Position numbers and translations under genes: made by a program. A DNA stretch of 45,890 nucleotides from JAYRGC01 sp041908065. GTDB taxonomy: Bacteria; Pseudomonadota; Alphaproteobacteria; UBA9219. The notes under the pieces are model-generated. The model was not told the DNA's origin. It was given only the letters and a program-made list of their open reading frames with translations, and ran no database searches. The stretch is from positions 1 to 45,890 of the forward strand of contig JAYRGC010000032.1 of assembly GCA_041908065.1 (NCBI GenBank). Reading direction: 5' to 3'. Below, piece by piece: positions 32,801 through 41,644 of the stretch. Each line of letters opens with the position of its first letter. Position 1 is the stretch's first letter.

Positions 32801-33895
32801 ATGGTCGACACGTCTAAACCAGATGCGGCGCAGCAGCGAGCTACGGTTTTGAGCTTTCTTAAGAATTCTTTCTTTCACCCAAATGCCGATCAAGCCGGAA
32901 CCCTCAATCTGAACATCGGCCAGATAGCTGCGGCAAGCGGCGTAGACGCTGACGTAGTCAAACAAATACTTGTCGATTTTTTGAACCAACACGACTTCGC
33001 GCCAGGCCAACGCGACGGCGGGGATGGCATTGGCGAAGTGATTGATGTGTTGGAATCTCAGAAAACAGAAATCCTGGCAAAAGCAAACGAAGCATCCAAA
33101 ATCGGCGGCACTGTTGAGTTAGGAGCTCCTCGACTCGAGAAGAAATCCACCCGCGCAGGAACTGGGGTGAAAAATAATCTTGGAGAAATATTCGATGCGA
33201 ATACTTTTTCGCGGGATGATTGGGATTATTTGGCTCAAATGGCCAATGACTATGGTGCCATAAAAAGCACTAAATCAAATATGCCTAAAGGCCACACAGG
33301 TGTTGTCGGCAAGCAGGCCGGAAAATATGTGGATTACCAAGAAGCCATCAATGGCGGACATCTGGCTGTGTTGAATTTCAACGGCACAGGCAATCTTTGT
33401 TCCGTCTGCATGGGTTTCAAGAAAGATTCCCAATACATCAAGGCCGAGAAAAAAAATGGGGGGGATTTGGATCTGAACGCCGCCAAGTTCATGGTCGCCA
33501 TGGCCGACAGGAAATGGGGCGGGTTCATCGTACGCAGCAAAAACATATCCGAGGCCGATGCTAAAATCCTCAAACAGGCGAGCATAGAAGTGGCGCGGGA
33601 TAAGCTGCTGGCGAATATCGCGCAGTTGAGATCTGTCGATGAAACTCAAAAGCCTGCTCTGATAAAGGAAATCAAAGAACAAATCGCCGCAAGCAATGAT
33701 GGAAAACTGGCGGTAAAGTTCGACACTGCCGGACTTAGAGATGGGGTAAAGGCCGCCATTGCTGGCGCCGCTGCTCCCGAGCCTTCGGATGCTTTTAAGA
33801 AAGCCATCGAAGAGTTTGAGCAGACGCATTCAGCAAAACCCAGCGCGCCCAACACTAGCCAAAAACCTGCAGCCGCAGCCGCACCCACCACCTAA
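32801..33895 (+). CDS. Unknown protein (364 aa) with HTH-like N-terminus
   Basis: No confident family. ATG at 32801 follows GGAGG (32791-32795) by five bases and a promoter. Residues about 35-60 (LNIGQIAAASGVDADVVKQI) look like a helix-turn-helix. The middle (about 120-260) is a unique globular region rich in Asn, Asp and Lys, including NTFSRDDWDYLAQMANDYGA and GNLCSVCMGFKKDSQYIKAE. The stretch FMVAMADRKWGGFIVRSKNI weakly recalls the LPD7-type domain of relaxase-associated proteins; this is from memory and low confidence. The C-terminus is a Pro/Ala-rich tail (PSAPNTSQKPAAAAAPTT). Base use is more AT-rich than the flanks, suggesting transfer. It is convergent with addB, separated by palindromic repeats. 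Confidence 0.75.
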   Translation: MVDTSKPDAAQQRATVLSFLKNSFFHPNADQAGTLNLNIGQIAAASGVDADVVKQILVDFLNQHDFAPGQRDGGDGIGEVIDVLESQKTEILAKANEASKIGGTVELGAPRLEKKSTRAGTGVKNNLGEIFDANTFSRDDWDYLAQMANDYGAIKSTKSNMPKGHTGVVGKQAGKYVDYQEAINGGHLAVLNFNGTGNLCSVCMGFKKDSQYIKAEKKNGGDLDLNAAKFMVAMADRKWGGFIVRSKNISEADAKILKQASIEVARDKLLANIAQLRSVDETQKPALIKEIKEQIAASNDGKLAVKFDTAGLRDGVKAAIAGAAAPEPSDAFKKAIEEFEQTHSAKPSAPNTSQKPAAAAAPTT

Positions 33896-33910
33896 CAAAC
33901 TGAACCGTCT

Positions 33911-34200
33911 GGCGCAGCGGCGACTCCTCTCCCTCTGGGAGAGGATAGCGCGGCTTGGATTTTCGCCCTCTTAAGGCGAAAATCCTTAGCCGCAGCTTGG
34001 TGAGGGTTCACAAGTTGGGTTTATAAAAGAAACCCTCACCAAGGTATTGCCACGAATTTTCGAAGGCGAAAATTCGGGCAAACCTATCCTCTCCCAGATG
34101 GAGAGGTGGGGATTGCTGAACCTTGGTCGCGTAAGCTCCCTTCGACAGCCGTTCGACAAGCTCACGGTGGCAGCACAGGGAACATAAGCTCGGGAAACAC
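33911..34200. repeat. Palindromic intergenic repeat R2 (paired arms) plus R3 fragment
   Basis: The left arm 33911-34009 (CCTCTCCCTCTGGGAGAGGATA ... CTTGGTGAGGGTT, written discontinuously) is matched in inverted order by 34030-34108 (AACCCTCACCAAGG ... TATCCTCTCCCAGATGGAG). The right arm holds the palindrome CGAATTTTCGAAGGCGAAAA. The right arm recurs, nearly identical, at 43514-43590. After it, TTGGTCGCGTAAGCTCCCTT at about 34124-34143 matches the R3 segment downstream of dnaK. It fills the 306-base gap between two convergent genes; no gene is seen. Confidence 0.85.
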
Positions 34201-34201
34201 G

Positions 34202-37200
34202 TTATCCTTCCCATTCGTCGGTGCGGGAAAGATGGCGGTAGTCGTTGTGGCGGGGGGCATGGCGAGGATCAGGCGTGTCCTCGTACGGCGTTTCGGGGAG
34301 AGCGAAGGATTGCAATAGCTCCGACAGGCGCGCCCTTTCCTCCTTTATCAGTTCATCTATGTATTCATCGTTGTTGCCTGCGGAAGTTTTTTCCTTTTTC
34401 CGGCGCGGCGCGGTTATTTTTTTGATTTTCGCGCCATTGCCGCCGGAGATATTCCAATAACCCAGCCCCGACACCCGCTTGGCGTCAATCCCGCCGAACG
34501 CGCCGTCTTCCGCCATAATGGCCAACAACGGCAATTGCGGCTCCCAACCTTCCGCCACATCCTTGCCGGAGGGGATGGATCCGGTCTTGTAGTCGATTAT
34601 CTCCAACCCGCCGTCCGGCATGGCGTCGACGCGATCCGCCCGCCCTTCCAATACCAAGGTTCCGTCCGCGAACGGCAACGCCAGCGATCCCTTGGCTTCC
34701 GCTGCCAAAATCCTGCCGCCTGCAGCCCTCCTTTTCTCCTCTTCCTTGATCAGCCACTCCGCCATAGCCTCGAACCGAGGCCACCAAAAGGCCTTGACCT
34801 GCGGGCGGTCGGAAAATCGGGCGAATTCCTCCCGTCCCGCCTCCAACAAAATCGACAAAGGATCTTTCGGCCAAGCGTCATTGACGGCGCGGACGAATTT
34901 CTCCAACGCCGCGTGGACGATGTTGCCGCGATCGGCGGCGTCGATGTCGGCGTCGATGTCCTCCAGCGGCTTCAACCGCAGCACGCGCTTGGCATAAATG
35001 GCGTAAGGATTGCGCCGCAGCAATCCTATCTCGGTCACATTCAAGCGGCGCGGACGCGACGGCAACGGAGGGCGCGGACAGGGAGGATCGCACGGCGACA
35101 CCTTTTCCGGCTCGTCCAACGCCCGCGCCATGTCCAGCCATACGCGCCCCGCCTCGGCGACGGTTTTTCCGTGTCCGAGGGCGGACAGCACGATTTCCGT
35201 TCGCGCCAGCAGACGCGACGGAACCGTCAAAGTCGAGCCTGTCCGGCGCGATCGCGTGATGGTCACGTCCTTGGCGGCGGCGAACTGGACGAAGTCGTGC
35301 GCCGAAAGCCCCGCCCGCCTTTCTGGCGAAGACAAGCCGAAATCGCGCTTCATCGGGCGCGACATCCACGGATCCACCGCAGGTTCCGGCGGCCATGTCC
35401 CTTCGTTGAGGCCGGAAAGGATCATCGCGTCGGCATGGCGCAAACGCGCCTCCAGAGGCCCGAGTATTTCCACGCGCGGATGCCGTCCCCACGTCGGGCG
35501 CGACACCACGCCGCTTAACAGACAGGCGAAAACCCGTTCGTACTGCCTTCCGTCGAGTTCGGGAAATCCGTCGGAGGCGTGGCGCAAATCGTCGATCCAC
35601 GACGCCGCAGAGTCGCCCTCAGCCCCGCGCCATAGCCGCGCCGCGCCATCCGCCGTATCGGTCGAGGCCAGCTTTTCGGCCAGCCTTATGTGCAAATCCA
35701 GCCGTTCTCGCAATTTCATAGGCCGCGACCAATCGGCGGCAAGCGGCGATGTCCATTCCGCCATAAGGCGGGCGAAACGCGCCGCCTTTTCGATTTCTTC
35801 CGCCTCCGTCGTCGCCGCGACCGCCGCTGCCTCAGTGTCGCCGTTTTTGCCGGATGCCAGCATCGCGTTGGCCTTTTTTACCAACGCTGCGGCCACGCCT
35901 TGCCAGCCGCCCGCCAGCCTTACGCCGCGCCAAGCCCTAAGCTCCGCTACCCGCGCCAAAAAGCGGCATTCCGGCGGGGCGAGGCCGCATCCGGCCAAGG
36001 GATGTTTCAGCAACGTCAGGCAATCGATGGCCGAGGCGCAGGGATCGGCCACGCGCAAGGCCGCCGTCAAAAAGCCGCCCAAAGGCATAACCGACAACGC
36101 CGCGCCGCCGGAATCGTCGGCGTCGATGTCCCAACGGCGCAAAGCCGCCGCCACGCGCCCCGCCAAGGCGCGATCAGGCGTAACCAGCATGGCCGTCCGC
36201 CCTTCCTCGGCAATGACGGCGCGAATTCGCAAGGCTACGGCCTCGGCTTCCTCCAGCGTGTTCTCGGCCTCGACCACGCTCAGACCGGTTATCGCATCGG
36301 AACCTATGCGTTCCGCCGACAGATCGCGCCAACCGTCCGTCACCTCCGGCGGACGCATGGCTTCGCGCAACAGCCGCAGGCGCGGGGAATCCGCAACCGC
36401 CGTCCCTTCTCCCTCCCATAACGCGACATCGGAGCGGCGCAATCCCGCCGAGTCTTCCAGCCATTTTTTCATGCCGTATTGGGGATGGCTTTCGTCGACG
36501 GACTGCCACGCCTCCTCGTCCATGACGGTATCCAGCCCGGGCAACACCACCCGCCCCGACGGCATGAGGGCGATTACAGCCAACAGCTCGGCCACCGCCG
36601 GTATCGACGCGGTGGACCCGGCGGCTATCACCGGAAATCGCGGCGGCTGTTCGCGCCACAACGCGGTTTGCGCCTCCAGCACCAGATTGCGCCGCGCCGC
36701 GGCGTCGACGCAGCCCTCCTCCTCTAAAGCCCGAGGCCATATCGCGGTCACTATCTCCAAGAATTTCAGGGTTTCCTGCCAGTGTTCGGCCAGATTATCG
36801 GGAACCAGCCCCGCCAAATTGGCGAAGTTTCCGCGCTCGGTATGCACTTGGTCGAGCAGATCGCCCAACGCCTCGGCCAGACGCAAAGCCTGATCCGGAG
36901 ACTGCCCGCCGTCCTTCGCCATAACCAGCCGCGCCAGCAGCAACCGCCGCCGCAACGGCGGCATGGCGGGAGGAATGTCGGCGATCAAATCCCCTCCCCC
37001 GCTTGAGGCCGCAAAGTACATCTCCCCTTCGTCCATGTCGCCCAAGGGCTGCATGCGCGGCAACAGGGATGCCTTGCCGCCGGAGACGCGCAGGAATGCT
37101 TCGCGCAGATTGCGGCAGGCGCGGCGCGTCGGCAACAAGACCAGCATTTCCGCCAAACGCATAGGATCGCCGTCCGCGTCATTCCACAGCCCCGCGGCCA

Positions 37201-37249
37201 GAGCGTCGACGAAGGAAACGTCGGCGGGAATGGTGAAGACGTTGGTCAT
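34202..37249 (-). CDS. addB: Double-strand break repair protein AddB (alphaproteobacterial type)
   Basis: Subunit of the AddAB helicase-nuclease, the RecBCD analogue, which processes broken DNA ends for recombination. The 1015-aa protein starts with an inactivated helicase-like region (LLPTRRACRNLREAFL in place of a Walker A). It contains the family block ILGPLEARLRHADAMILSGLNEGTWPP (split across about residues 600-630) and DPWMSRPMKRDFGL. It ends with a PD-(D/E)XK nuclease domain: GRADRVDAMPDGGLEIIDYK supplies the catalytic Asp and Asp-x-Lys. addA normally follows directly; here the repeat R2 follows instead. Long open frames on the opposite strand of this GC-rich gene are shadows. Confidence 0.92.
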   Translation of the reverse strand: MTNVFTIPADVSFVDALAAGLWNDADGDPMRLAEMLVLLPTRRACRNLREAFLRVSGGKASLLPRMQPLGDMDEGEMYFAASSGGGDLIADIPPAMPPLRRRLLLARLVMAKDGGQSPDQALRLAEALGDLLDQVHTERGNFANLAGLVPDNLAEHWQETLKFLEIVTAIWPRALEEEGCVDAAARRNLVLEAQTALWREQPPRFPVIAAGSTASIPAVAELLAVIALMPSGRVVLPGLDTVMDEEAWQSVDESHPQYGMKKWLEDSAGLRRSDVALWEGEGTAVADSPRLRLLREAMRPPEVTDGWRDLSAERIGSDAITGLSVVEAENTLEEAEAVALRIRAVIAEEGRTAMLVTPDRALAGRVAAALRRWDIDADDSGGAALSVMPLGGFLTAALRVADPCASAIDCLTLLKHPLAGCGLAPPECRFLARVAELRAWRGVRLAGGWQGVAAALVKKANAMLASGKNGDTEAAAVAATTEAEEIEKAARFARLMAEWTSPLAADWSRPMKLRERLDLHIRLAEKLASTDTADGAARLWRGAEGDSAASWIDDLRHASDGFPELDGRQYERVFACLLSGVVSRPTWGRHPRVEILGPLEARLRHADAMILSGLNEGTWPPEPAVDPWMSRPMKRDFGLSSPERRAGLSAHDFVQFAAAKDVTITRSRRTGSTLTVPSRLLARTEIVLSALGHGKTVAEAGRVWLDMARALDEPEKVSPCDPPCPRPPLPSRPRRLNVTEIGLLRRNPYAIYAKRVLRLKPLEDIDADIDAADRGNIVHAALEKFVRAVNDAWPKDPLSILLEAGREEFARFSDRPQVKAFWWPRFEAMAEWLIKEEEKRRAAGGRILAAEAKGSLALPFADGTLVLEGRADRVDAMPDGGLEIIDYKTGSIPSGKDVAEGWEPQLPLLAIMAEDGAFGGIDAKRVSGLGYWNISGGNGAKIKKITAPRRKKEKTSAGNNDEYIDELIKEERARLSELLQSFALPETPYEDTPDPRHAPRHNDYRHLSRTDEWEG

Positions 37250-37271
37250 GGCTTAGTGCCTTAGCCTCCTG

Positions 37272-40200
37272 TTATGGACGCGGATCCTCCGCAGCCGCCG
37301 CGCCGCTGCGCCAAACGTACATCGCCGGTATCACCAACAACGTCAAGACCGTCGCGCTGGAGATTCCGAACACCAACGAGATCGCCAAGCCTTGGAATAT
37401 CGGATCGGCCAATATGAACATCGCTCCGATCATCGCCGCAGCCGCCGTCAGCACTATTGGACGGACGCGGATTTCTCCGGCCTCCAACAGCGCGTCGTAA
37501 AGCGGCATCCCGCTTTTACGCAGATGGCGAATGAAATCCACCAAAAGTATGGAGTTGCGGACGATGATTCCGGCAAGCGCGATGAAGCCGATCATCGAAG
37601 TGGCGGTGAACGGCGCGCCGAACAGCGCGTGGCCGAAGACGATACCGATCAGCGTCAATGGCACCGGAACCATGATGACCAGAGGAACCAAAAACGACCG
37701 GAACAAGCCCACAACCAAAAGATATATCGCCAATATGGCGACGATAAAGGCCGCCCCCATGTCGCGAAATGTCACATAAGTGACTTCCCATTCCCCGTCC
37801 CACAGCAACGCAGGCTTGGATTCGTCCGACGGTTGGCCGTGATAACGTATTTCCGGCCTTTGCGCCGCATCGGGGATAACTTCCTTCAACGCGCTTTCCA
37901 CCGCCAGCATCCCGTATATCGGAGCTTCGTAGCGTCCGGCCATCTCGGCGGTCACGACCTCGGCATAGCGTCCGTCGCGGCGAAATATCGGCGGGGAAGC
38001 AGGTTCGCGGCTTATGGCAACCACATCGCCAAGTTCGACGTTCTTTCCGGCGCGCTTGGTTCCTCCGGCGGGCACAGGGGTGGAAAGGATTCTTTCCCCG
38101 TACCACAAGCCTTCCTTGGGCATGGCCAAGGTTATGTCTATCGGCTTGGCTCCCTCTCCGCGCTGGGAATAGCCGATTTTCACCCCGCCCACGACGGCGG
38201 CGACGGTGTCGTAGACCGCCTGTTCGTCGACGCCGTAGAATTCCAGATTCTCCTGATTGATGGAAAAGCGCAGACGCTCCCCCTTCTTGTCGAAGTTGTC
38301 GTCTATGTCGACGACGAACTCGTTCTTGGCGAAGGCTTCGCGAACTTTGCGCGCCATGTCGCGGCGGGATTGCGCGTCCGCCCCATAGACCTCGGCCATC
38401 AGCGTGGCCATGACCGGCGGCCCCGGGGGAACTTCCACCACCTTGACCGCGGTTCCCTCCGGCAGTTTCAGCCCTTTTATCTTCTCCCGCGCGTCCAAGG
38501 CTATGGCGTGGCTGGGGCGTCGGCGTTCGTCCTTGGGCAGCAGGTTTACTTGCAGCTCGCCTTGCTCGGGCGAGGAACGCAGGAAATAATGCCGCACAAG
38601 CCCGTTGAAGTTGAACGGCATGGCAGTTCCGGAATACGCTTGAAAAGAAACCGCTTCCGGCAGTCCGTTAAGGCGTTGCGCGATGTCCCAAAGGGCGCGA
38701 TCGGTGGCTTCCAATGTCGAGCCGCGAGGCAGATCCACCACCACCTGCATTTCCGATTTATTGTCGAAGGGCAGCAATTTCACCGTAACCAGTTTCAAAG
38801 GGAAAAACAGGCAGGCCGCCAAAGTGGCGATCGCAGTGTAAATGACGAAACGCTTTGACTTGCCCCGATCGGACAGCAACGGTGCGGCGACGCGCCGGTA
38901 AAGGCGGGGAAGAAAGCCGTCGCGGTGTTCATCGGCCAAGGCTTGCGGCAGGTGCGCGAAATGCTTGCCGGATATTTTCAACAACAGCCACGGAGTGATT
39001 ATTTCGGCCACGAAGAACGAGAACAGCATGGCCATAGAGGCGTTGGCCGGTATGGGGCTCATGTAAGGCCCCATCATGCCGCCGACGAACATCATCGGCA
39101 AAAGAGCGGCGACGATGGTAAGGGTGGCGACGATGGTGGGATTGCCCACCTCCGACACCGCGTCCACCGCCGTGTCGGCCAAATCCGGCAAACTGCCGTC
39201 GTGATTGCGATCCATTCTCCATCGCCGCACGATGTTTTCGACGATGACGATGGCGTCGTCCACCAAGATGCCGATTGAAAATATAAGCGCGAACAGGCTT
39301 ACGCGGTTGATGGTGTACCCCATCATCCATGCCGCGAACATGGTCAGCAGTATGGTGGTTGGTATCACCACCATCACCACCGCCCCTTCCCTCCATCCGA
39401 TAGACCAAGCGATAAGAATCACTATGGTCGCGGTGGCGAGAAACAGGTGGAACATAAGCTCGTCGGCTTTTTCGGTGGCCGTTTCGCCGTAATTGCGGGT
39501 AACGGCTATCTCCACGTCGGGCGGGATTATCCGACCTTTAAGCGTCTCCGTCCTTTCCATTATGGACGAAGCCACTTCAACGGCGTTGGCTCCCTTGCGT
39601 TTGGCGAAGGCCAAGGTCACGGCTGGCCGGCGCGTCAAGTTGCCGGAAGCGTCGCGCTCCATCGTCCATACCCTCGCGTCGGGCTGCGCGCCGCCTATGC
39701 TGACGTTCGCCACGTCCTTCAGATATACGGGGCGGTTGTCGCGGGTGGTCACCAGCAACAGGCCTATGTCTGGCACTCCTTGCAACGTTTGTCCGGCCAC
39801 CACCGGAACGTGGCGGTTCATTTGGCGCAACGCGCCTACCTGAAAAGAGCGGTTGGCGTTGACGAGCTTGTCAGCCAGTTGACTGAGGGTAACGCCGTAA
39901 AGCGCGAGCTTTTCGGGATCAGGCTCCACCCGTATTTGATCCGGCGCGCCGCCGGTTATGTAATTGAGGCCGACGTTTTCCGTCTTGTCTAGTTCGTGGC
40001 GCACCTCCTGCGCCAAACGCCGCAGGGCATTGTCATCCCACCGCGCCGCGCTTTCCGGCTTGGCCGAGAAAGTAAGCGTTAGTATCGCCACGTCGTTTAT
40101 GCCGCGACCTATAACGACAGGTTCGGGAATGCCCTTTGGCAGATCGAGTATGTTGGCGCGGATCTTTTCGTGTATCCGCAAGATGGCGGCGTCCTGATCC

Positions 40201-40511
40201 GTGCCGACTACGAAACGCGCCGTCGTTACCACCTTGTCGTCTTCGGTTTGGGAATAGACGTGCTCAACGTCCTGTATTCCTTTGACGATGTCCTCCAACG
40301 GGCGGGTTATCAGCTCGACCGCGTCGGCGGCGCGATAGCCGTTGGCGGAAACCATTATATCCACCATCGGAACGCTTATCTGCGGCTCTTCCTCCCTCGG
40401 CAACGCGCCCAAGGCCAGGAATCCCACGGCCAAACACGCGAAAAGCAAAAGCGGGGTTAGCGGAGAGCGGATAAACACCTGCGTCAAGCGGCCTGATATT
40501 CCAACTCTCAT
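37272..40511 (-). CDS. RND-family efflux transporter (AcrB type)
   Basis: Proton-driven inner-membrane pump of 1079 aa in the HAE/hydrophobe class. It starts with the short cytosolic FIRSPLTPLLLFACLAVGFL first membrane helix, the LPREEEPQISVPMVDI start of the porter domain, and the TM4 proton-relay aspartates in IGILVDDAIVIVENIVRR. The second half repeats the fold (AGIIVRNSILLVDFIRHLR). The ATG overlaps the adaptor stop. The substrate cannot be inferred. No outer-membrane channel or regulator gene lies in the cluster, so it presumably uses a shared TolC-like protein. addB starts 22 bases downstream of its stop. Confidence 0.94.
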   Translation of the reverse strand: MRVGISGRLTQVFIRSPLTPLLLFACLAVGFLALGALPREEEPQISVPMVDIMVSANGYRAADAVELITRPLEDIVKGIQDVEHVYSQTEDDKVVTTARFVVGTDQDAAILRIHEKIRANILDLPKGIPEPVVIGRGINDVAILTLTFSAKPESAARWDDNALRRLAQEVRHELDKTENVGLNYITGGAPDQIRVEPDPEKLALYGVTLSQLADKLVNANRSFQVGALRQMNRHVPVVAGQTLQGVPDIGLLLVTTRDNRPVYLKDVANVSIGGAQPDARVWTMERDASGNLTRRPAVTLAFAKRKGANAVEVASSIMERTETLKGRIIPPDVEIAVTRNYGETATEKADELMFHLFLATATIVILIAWSIGWREGAVVMVVIPTTILLTMFAAWMMGYTINRVSLFALIFSIGILVDDAIVIVENIVRRWRMDRNHDGSLPDLADTAVDAVSEVGNPTIVATLTIVAALLPMMFVGGMMGPYMSPIPANASMAMLFSFFVAEIITPWLLLKISGKHFAHLPQALADEHRDGFLPRLYRRVAAPLLSDRGKSKRFVIYTAIATLAACLFFPLKLVTVKLLPFDNKSEMQVVVDLPRGSTLEATDRALWDIAQRLNGLPEAVSFQAYSGTAMPFNFNGLVRHYFLRSSPEQGELQVNLLPKDERRRPSHAIALDAREKIKGLKLPEGTAVKVVEVPPGPPVMATLMAEVYGADAQSRRDMARKVREAFAKNEFVVDIDDNFDKKGERLRFSINQENLEFYGVDEQAVYDTVAAVVGGVKIGYSQRGEGAKPIDITLAMPKEGLWYGERILSTPVPAGGTKRAGKNVELGDVVAISREPASPPIFRRDGRYAEVVTAEMAGRYEAPIYGMLAVESALKEVIPDAAQRPEIRYHGQPSDESKPALLWDGEWEVTYVTFRDMGAAFIVAILAIYLLVVGLFRSFLVPLVIMVPVPLTLIGIVFGHALFGAPFTATSMIGFIALAGIIVRNSILLVDFIRHLRKSGMPLYDALLEAGEIRVRPIVLTAAAAMIGAMFILADPIFQGLAISLVFGISSATVLTLLVIPAMYVWRSGAAAAEDPRP

Positions 40512-41518
40512 GGCCGCACCGCTTCTGTGCGCGCTTCAGAAGTTTCCGGATTGACGAGAACATCGCCGTCGTTCAGCCCTGATAGTATCTCGATCTTGCC
40601 GTCAAACGACTGTCCGGCCAGCACGGCTATCTCAACGCCCGAGGCCAGCTTTAGGTAATCGGCTCCTGCGCGGCGATACACGTAATCCGAGGGAACGACC
40701 AAAGCCGGACGCCGCCCCGCCGAAACATAGGCCTTGACGCGCTCGCCGACAAAATAGTCGCCCAAGTCGGCGGCGGTAACGTCGGCTATCACTCGCCCGT
40801 CCCTGATCTCGGGATAAACAAGGCGGACTGTTCCGGCCTTTATCTCGTCTCCCTCTTCCGTTCCAAGACCGCGGGATCCTATTCGCACCAAATCTCCGGC
40901 CTTGAGAAATCTTGCGTGACGTTCCGGCAACTCGACGCGCAGAACATAGTTTTCCTGAGACAATACGGCGACGGTTTCTCCCGCCATAACCACGCTGCCC
41001 AAGGCCACGGGAACCTTCAAAACCCGTCCCGAGCTTGGAGATATAACCACACCTTCGGTGGCCTGTTGCGCGACTTCCTGCTTTTCCGACTTCGCTGCTT
41101 GAAGGTTGTGTTCGGCTATCTCTAGGGCGGCGCGAGTTTCGTCCACCCGCGCCTGAGTGCCATAGCCCGTTTGCCGCAGTTCGCTGGCGCGGCTGAAATC
41201 CAATTTCGCTTTGTCATAAGCCGATTGCGCAGCCTGTATTCTGGCCTCGAACCCTTGCCCCTTGATGGCCAGCTTGGGATCGCCGACGACGGCCAGACGA
41301 TCGCCAGCGCGAACGCGATCGCCTTCCTTGACCGCCAACAAACTTAGCGTCCCGCTGATTCTCGCCCGCGCCTGAACCTCGCGCACGGATTCGACGGTGG
41401 CGATAACCGCCTTAAGATCCTCGATCGTTTGACGGGCAACCGTGAACGTCTGCCCCTCGGCCAAGGCCGGAGCCGCCCATAAGGCCAGAATCAAACCAAA
41501 AACAGCCAAACGCGCCAT
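40508..41518 (-). CDS. RND efflux periplasmic adaptor (membrane fusion protein)
   Basis: Links the RND pump to an outer-membrane channel. The 336-aa protein has a Sec signal peptide (FGLILALWAAPALAEG) with no lipobox cysteine. It then has the biotinyl-lipoyl half-motifs (ISGTLSLLAVKEGDRVRAGD and SPSSGRVLKVPVALGSVVMAG) around a coiled-coil hairpin (about 90-155, YDKAKLDFSRASELRQTGYG), then a beta-barrel and membrane-proximal domain (LSGLNDGDVLVNPET). The last four bases overlap the pump start (ATGA). The genes form a two-gene operon. Confidence 0.94.
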   Translation of the reverse strand: MARLAVFGLILALWAAPALAEGQTFTVARQTIEDLKAVIATVESVREVQARARISGTLSLLAVKEGDRVRAGDRLAVVGDPKLAIKGQGFEARIQAAQSAYDKAKLDFSRASELRQTGYGTQARVDETRAALEIAEHNLQAAKSEKQEVAQQATEGVVISPSSGRVLKVPVALGSVVMAGETVAVLSQENYVLRVELPERHARFLKAGDLVRIGSRGLGTEEGDEIKAGTVRLVYPEIRDGRVIADVTAADLGDYFVGERVKAYVSAGRRPALVVPSDYVYRRAGADYLKLASGVEIAVLAGQSFDGKIEILSGLNDGDVLVNPETSEARTEAVRP

Positions 41519-41644
41519 GCCATATCCTCCCTGTCCGCCCGCATAAATTGCCGACGGCGGAGTATAGCAGAAACAGGCGCGGCGAACGATCTTAGTTGCG
41601 GGAAAACCCGCCCGTTCGAGACGAGAGCAAAACCTTCAGGATTT

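Noticed and set aside
35010..36893. 627-residue frame opposite addB
   Set aside because: Antisense shadow caused by high GC in the third codon position of addB; low-complexity Ser/Arg/Ala sequence without motifs.
37392..38858. 488-residue frame opposite the RND pump
   Set aside because: Antisense shadow of a clearly coding GC-rich gene; composition is Arg/His/Gln-rich and shows no domain.
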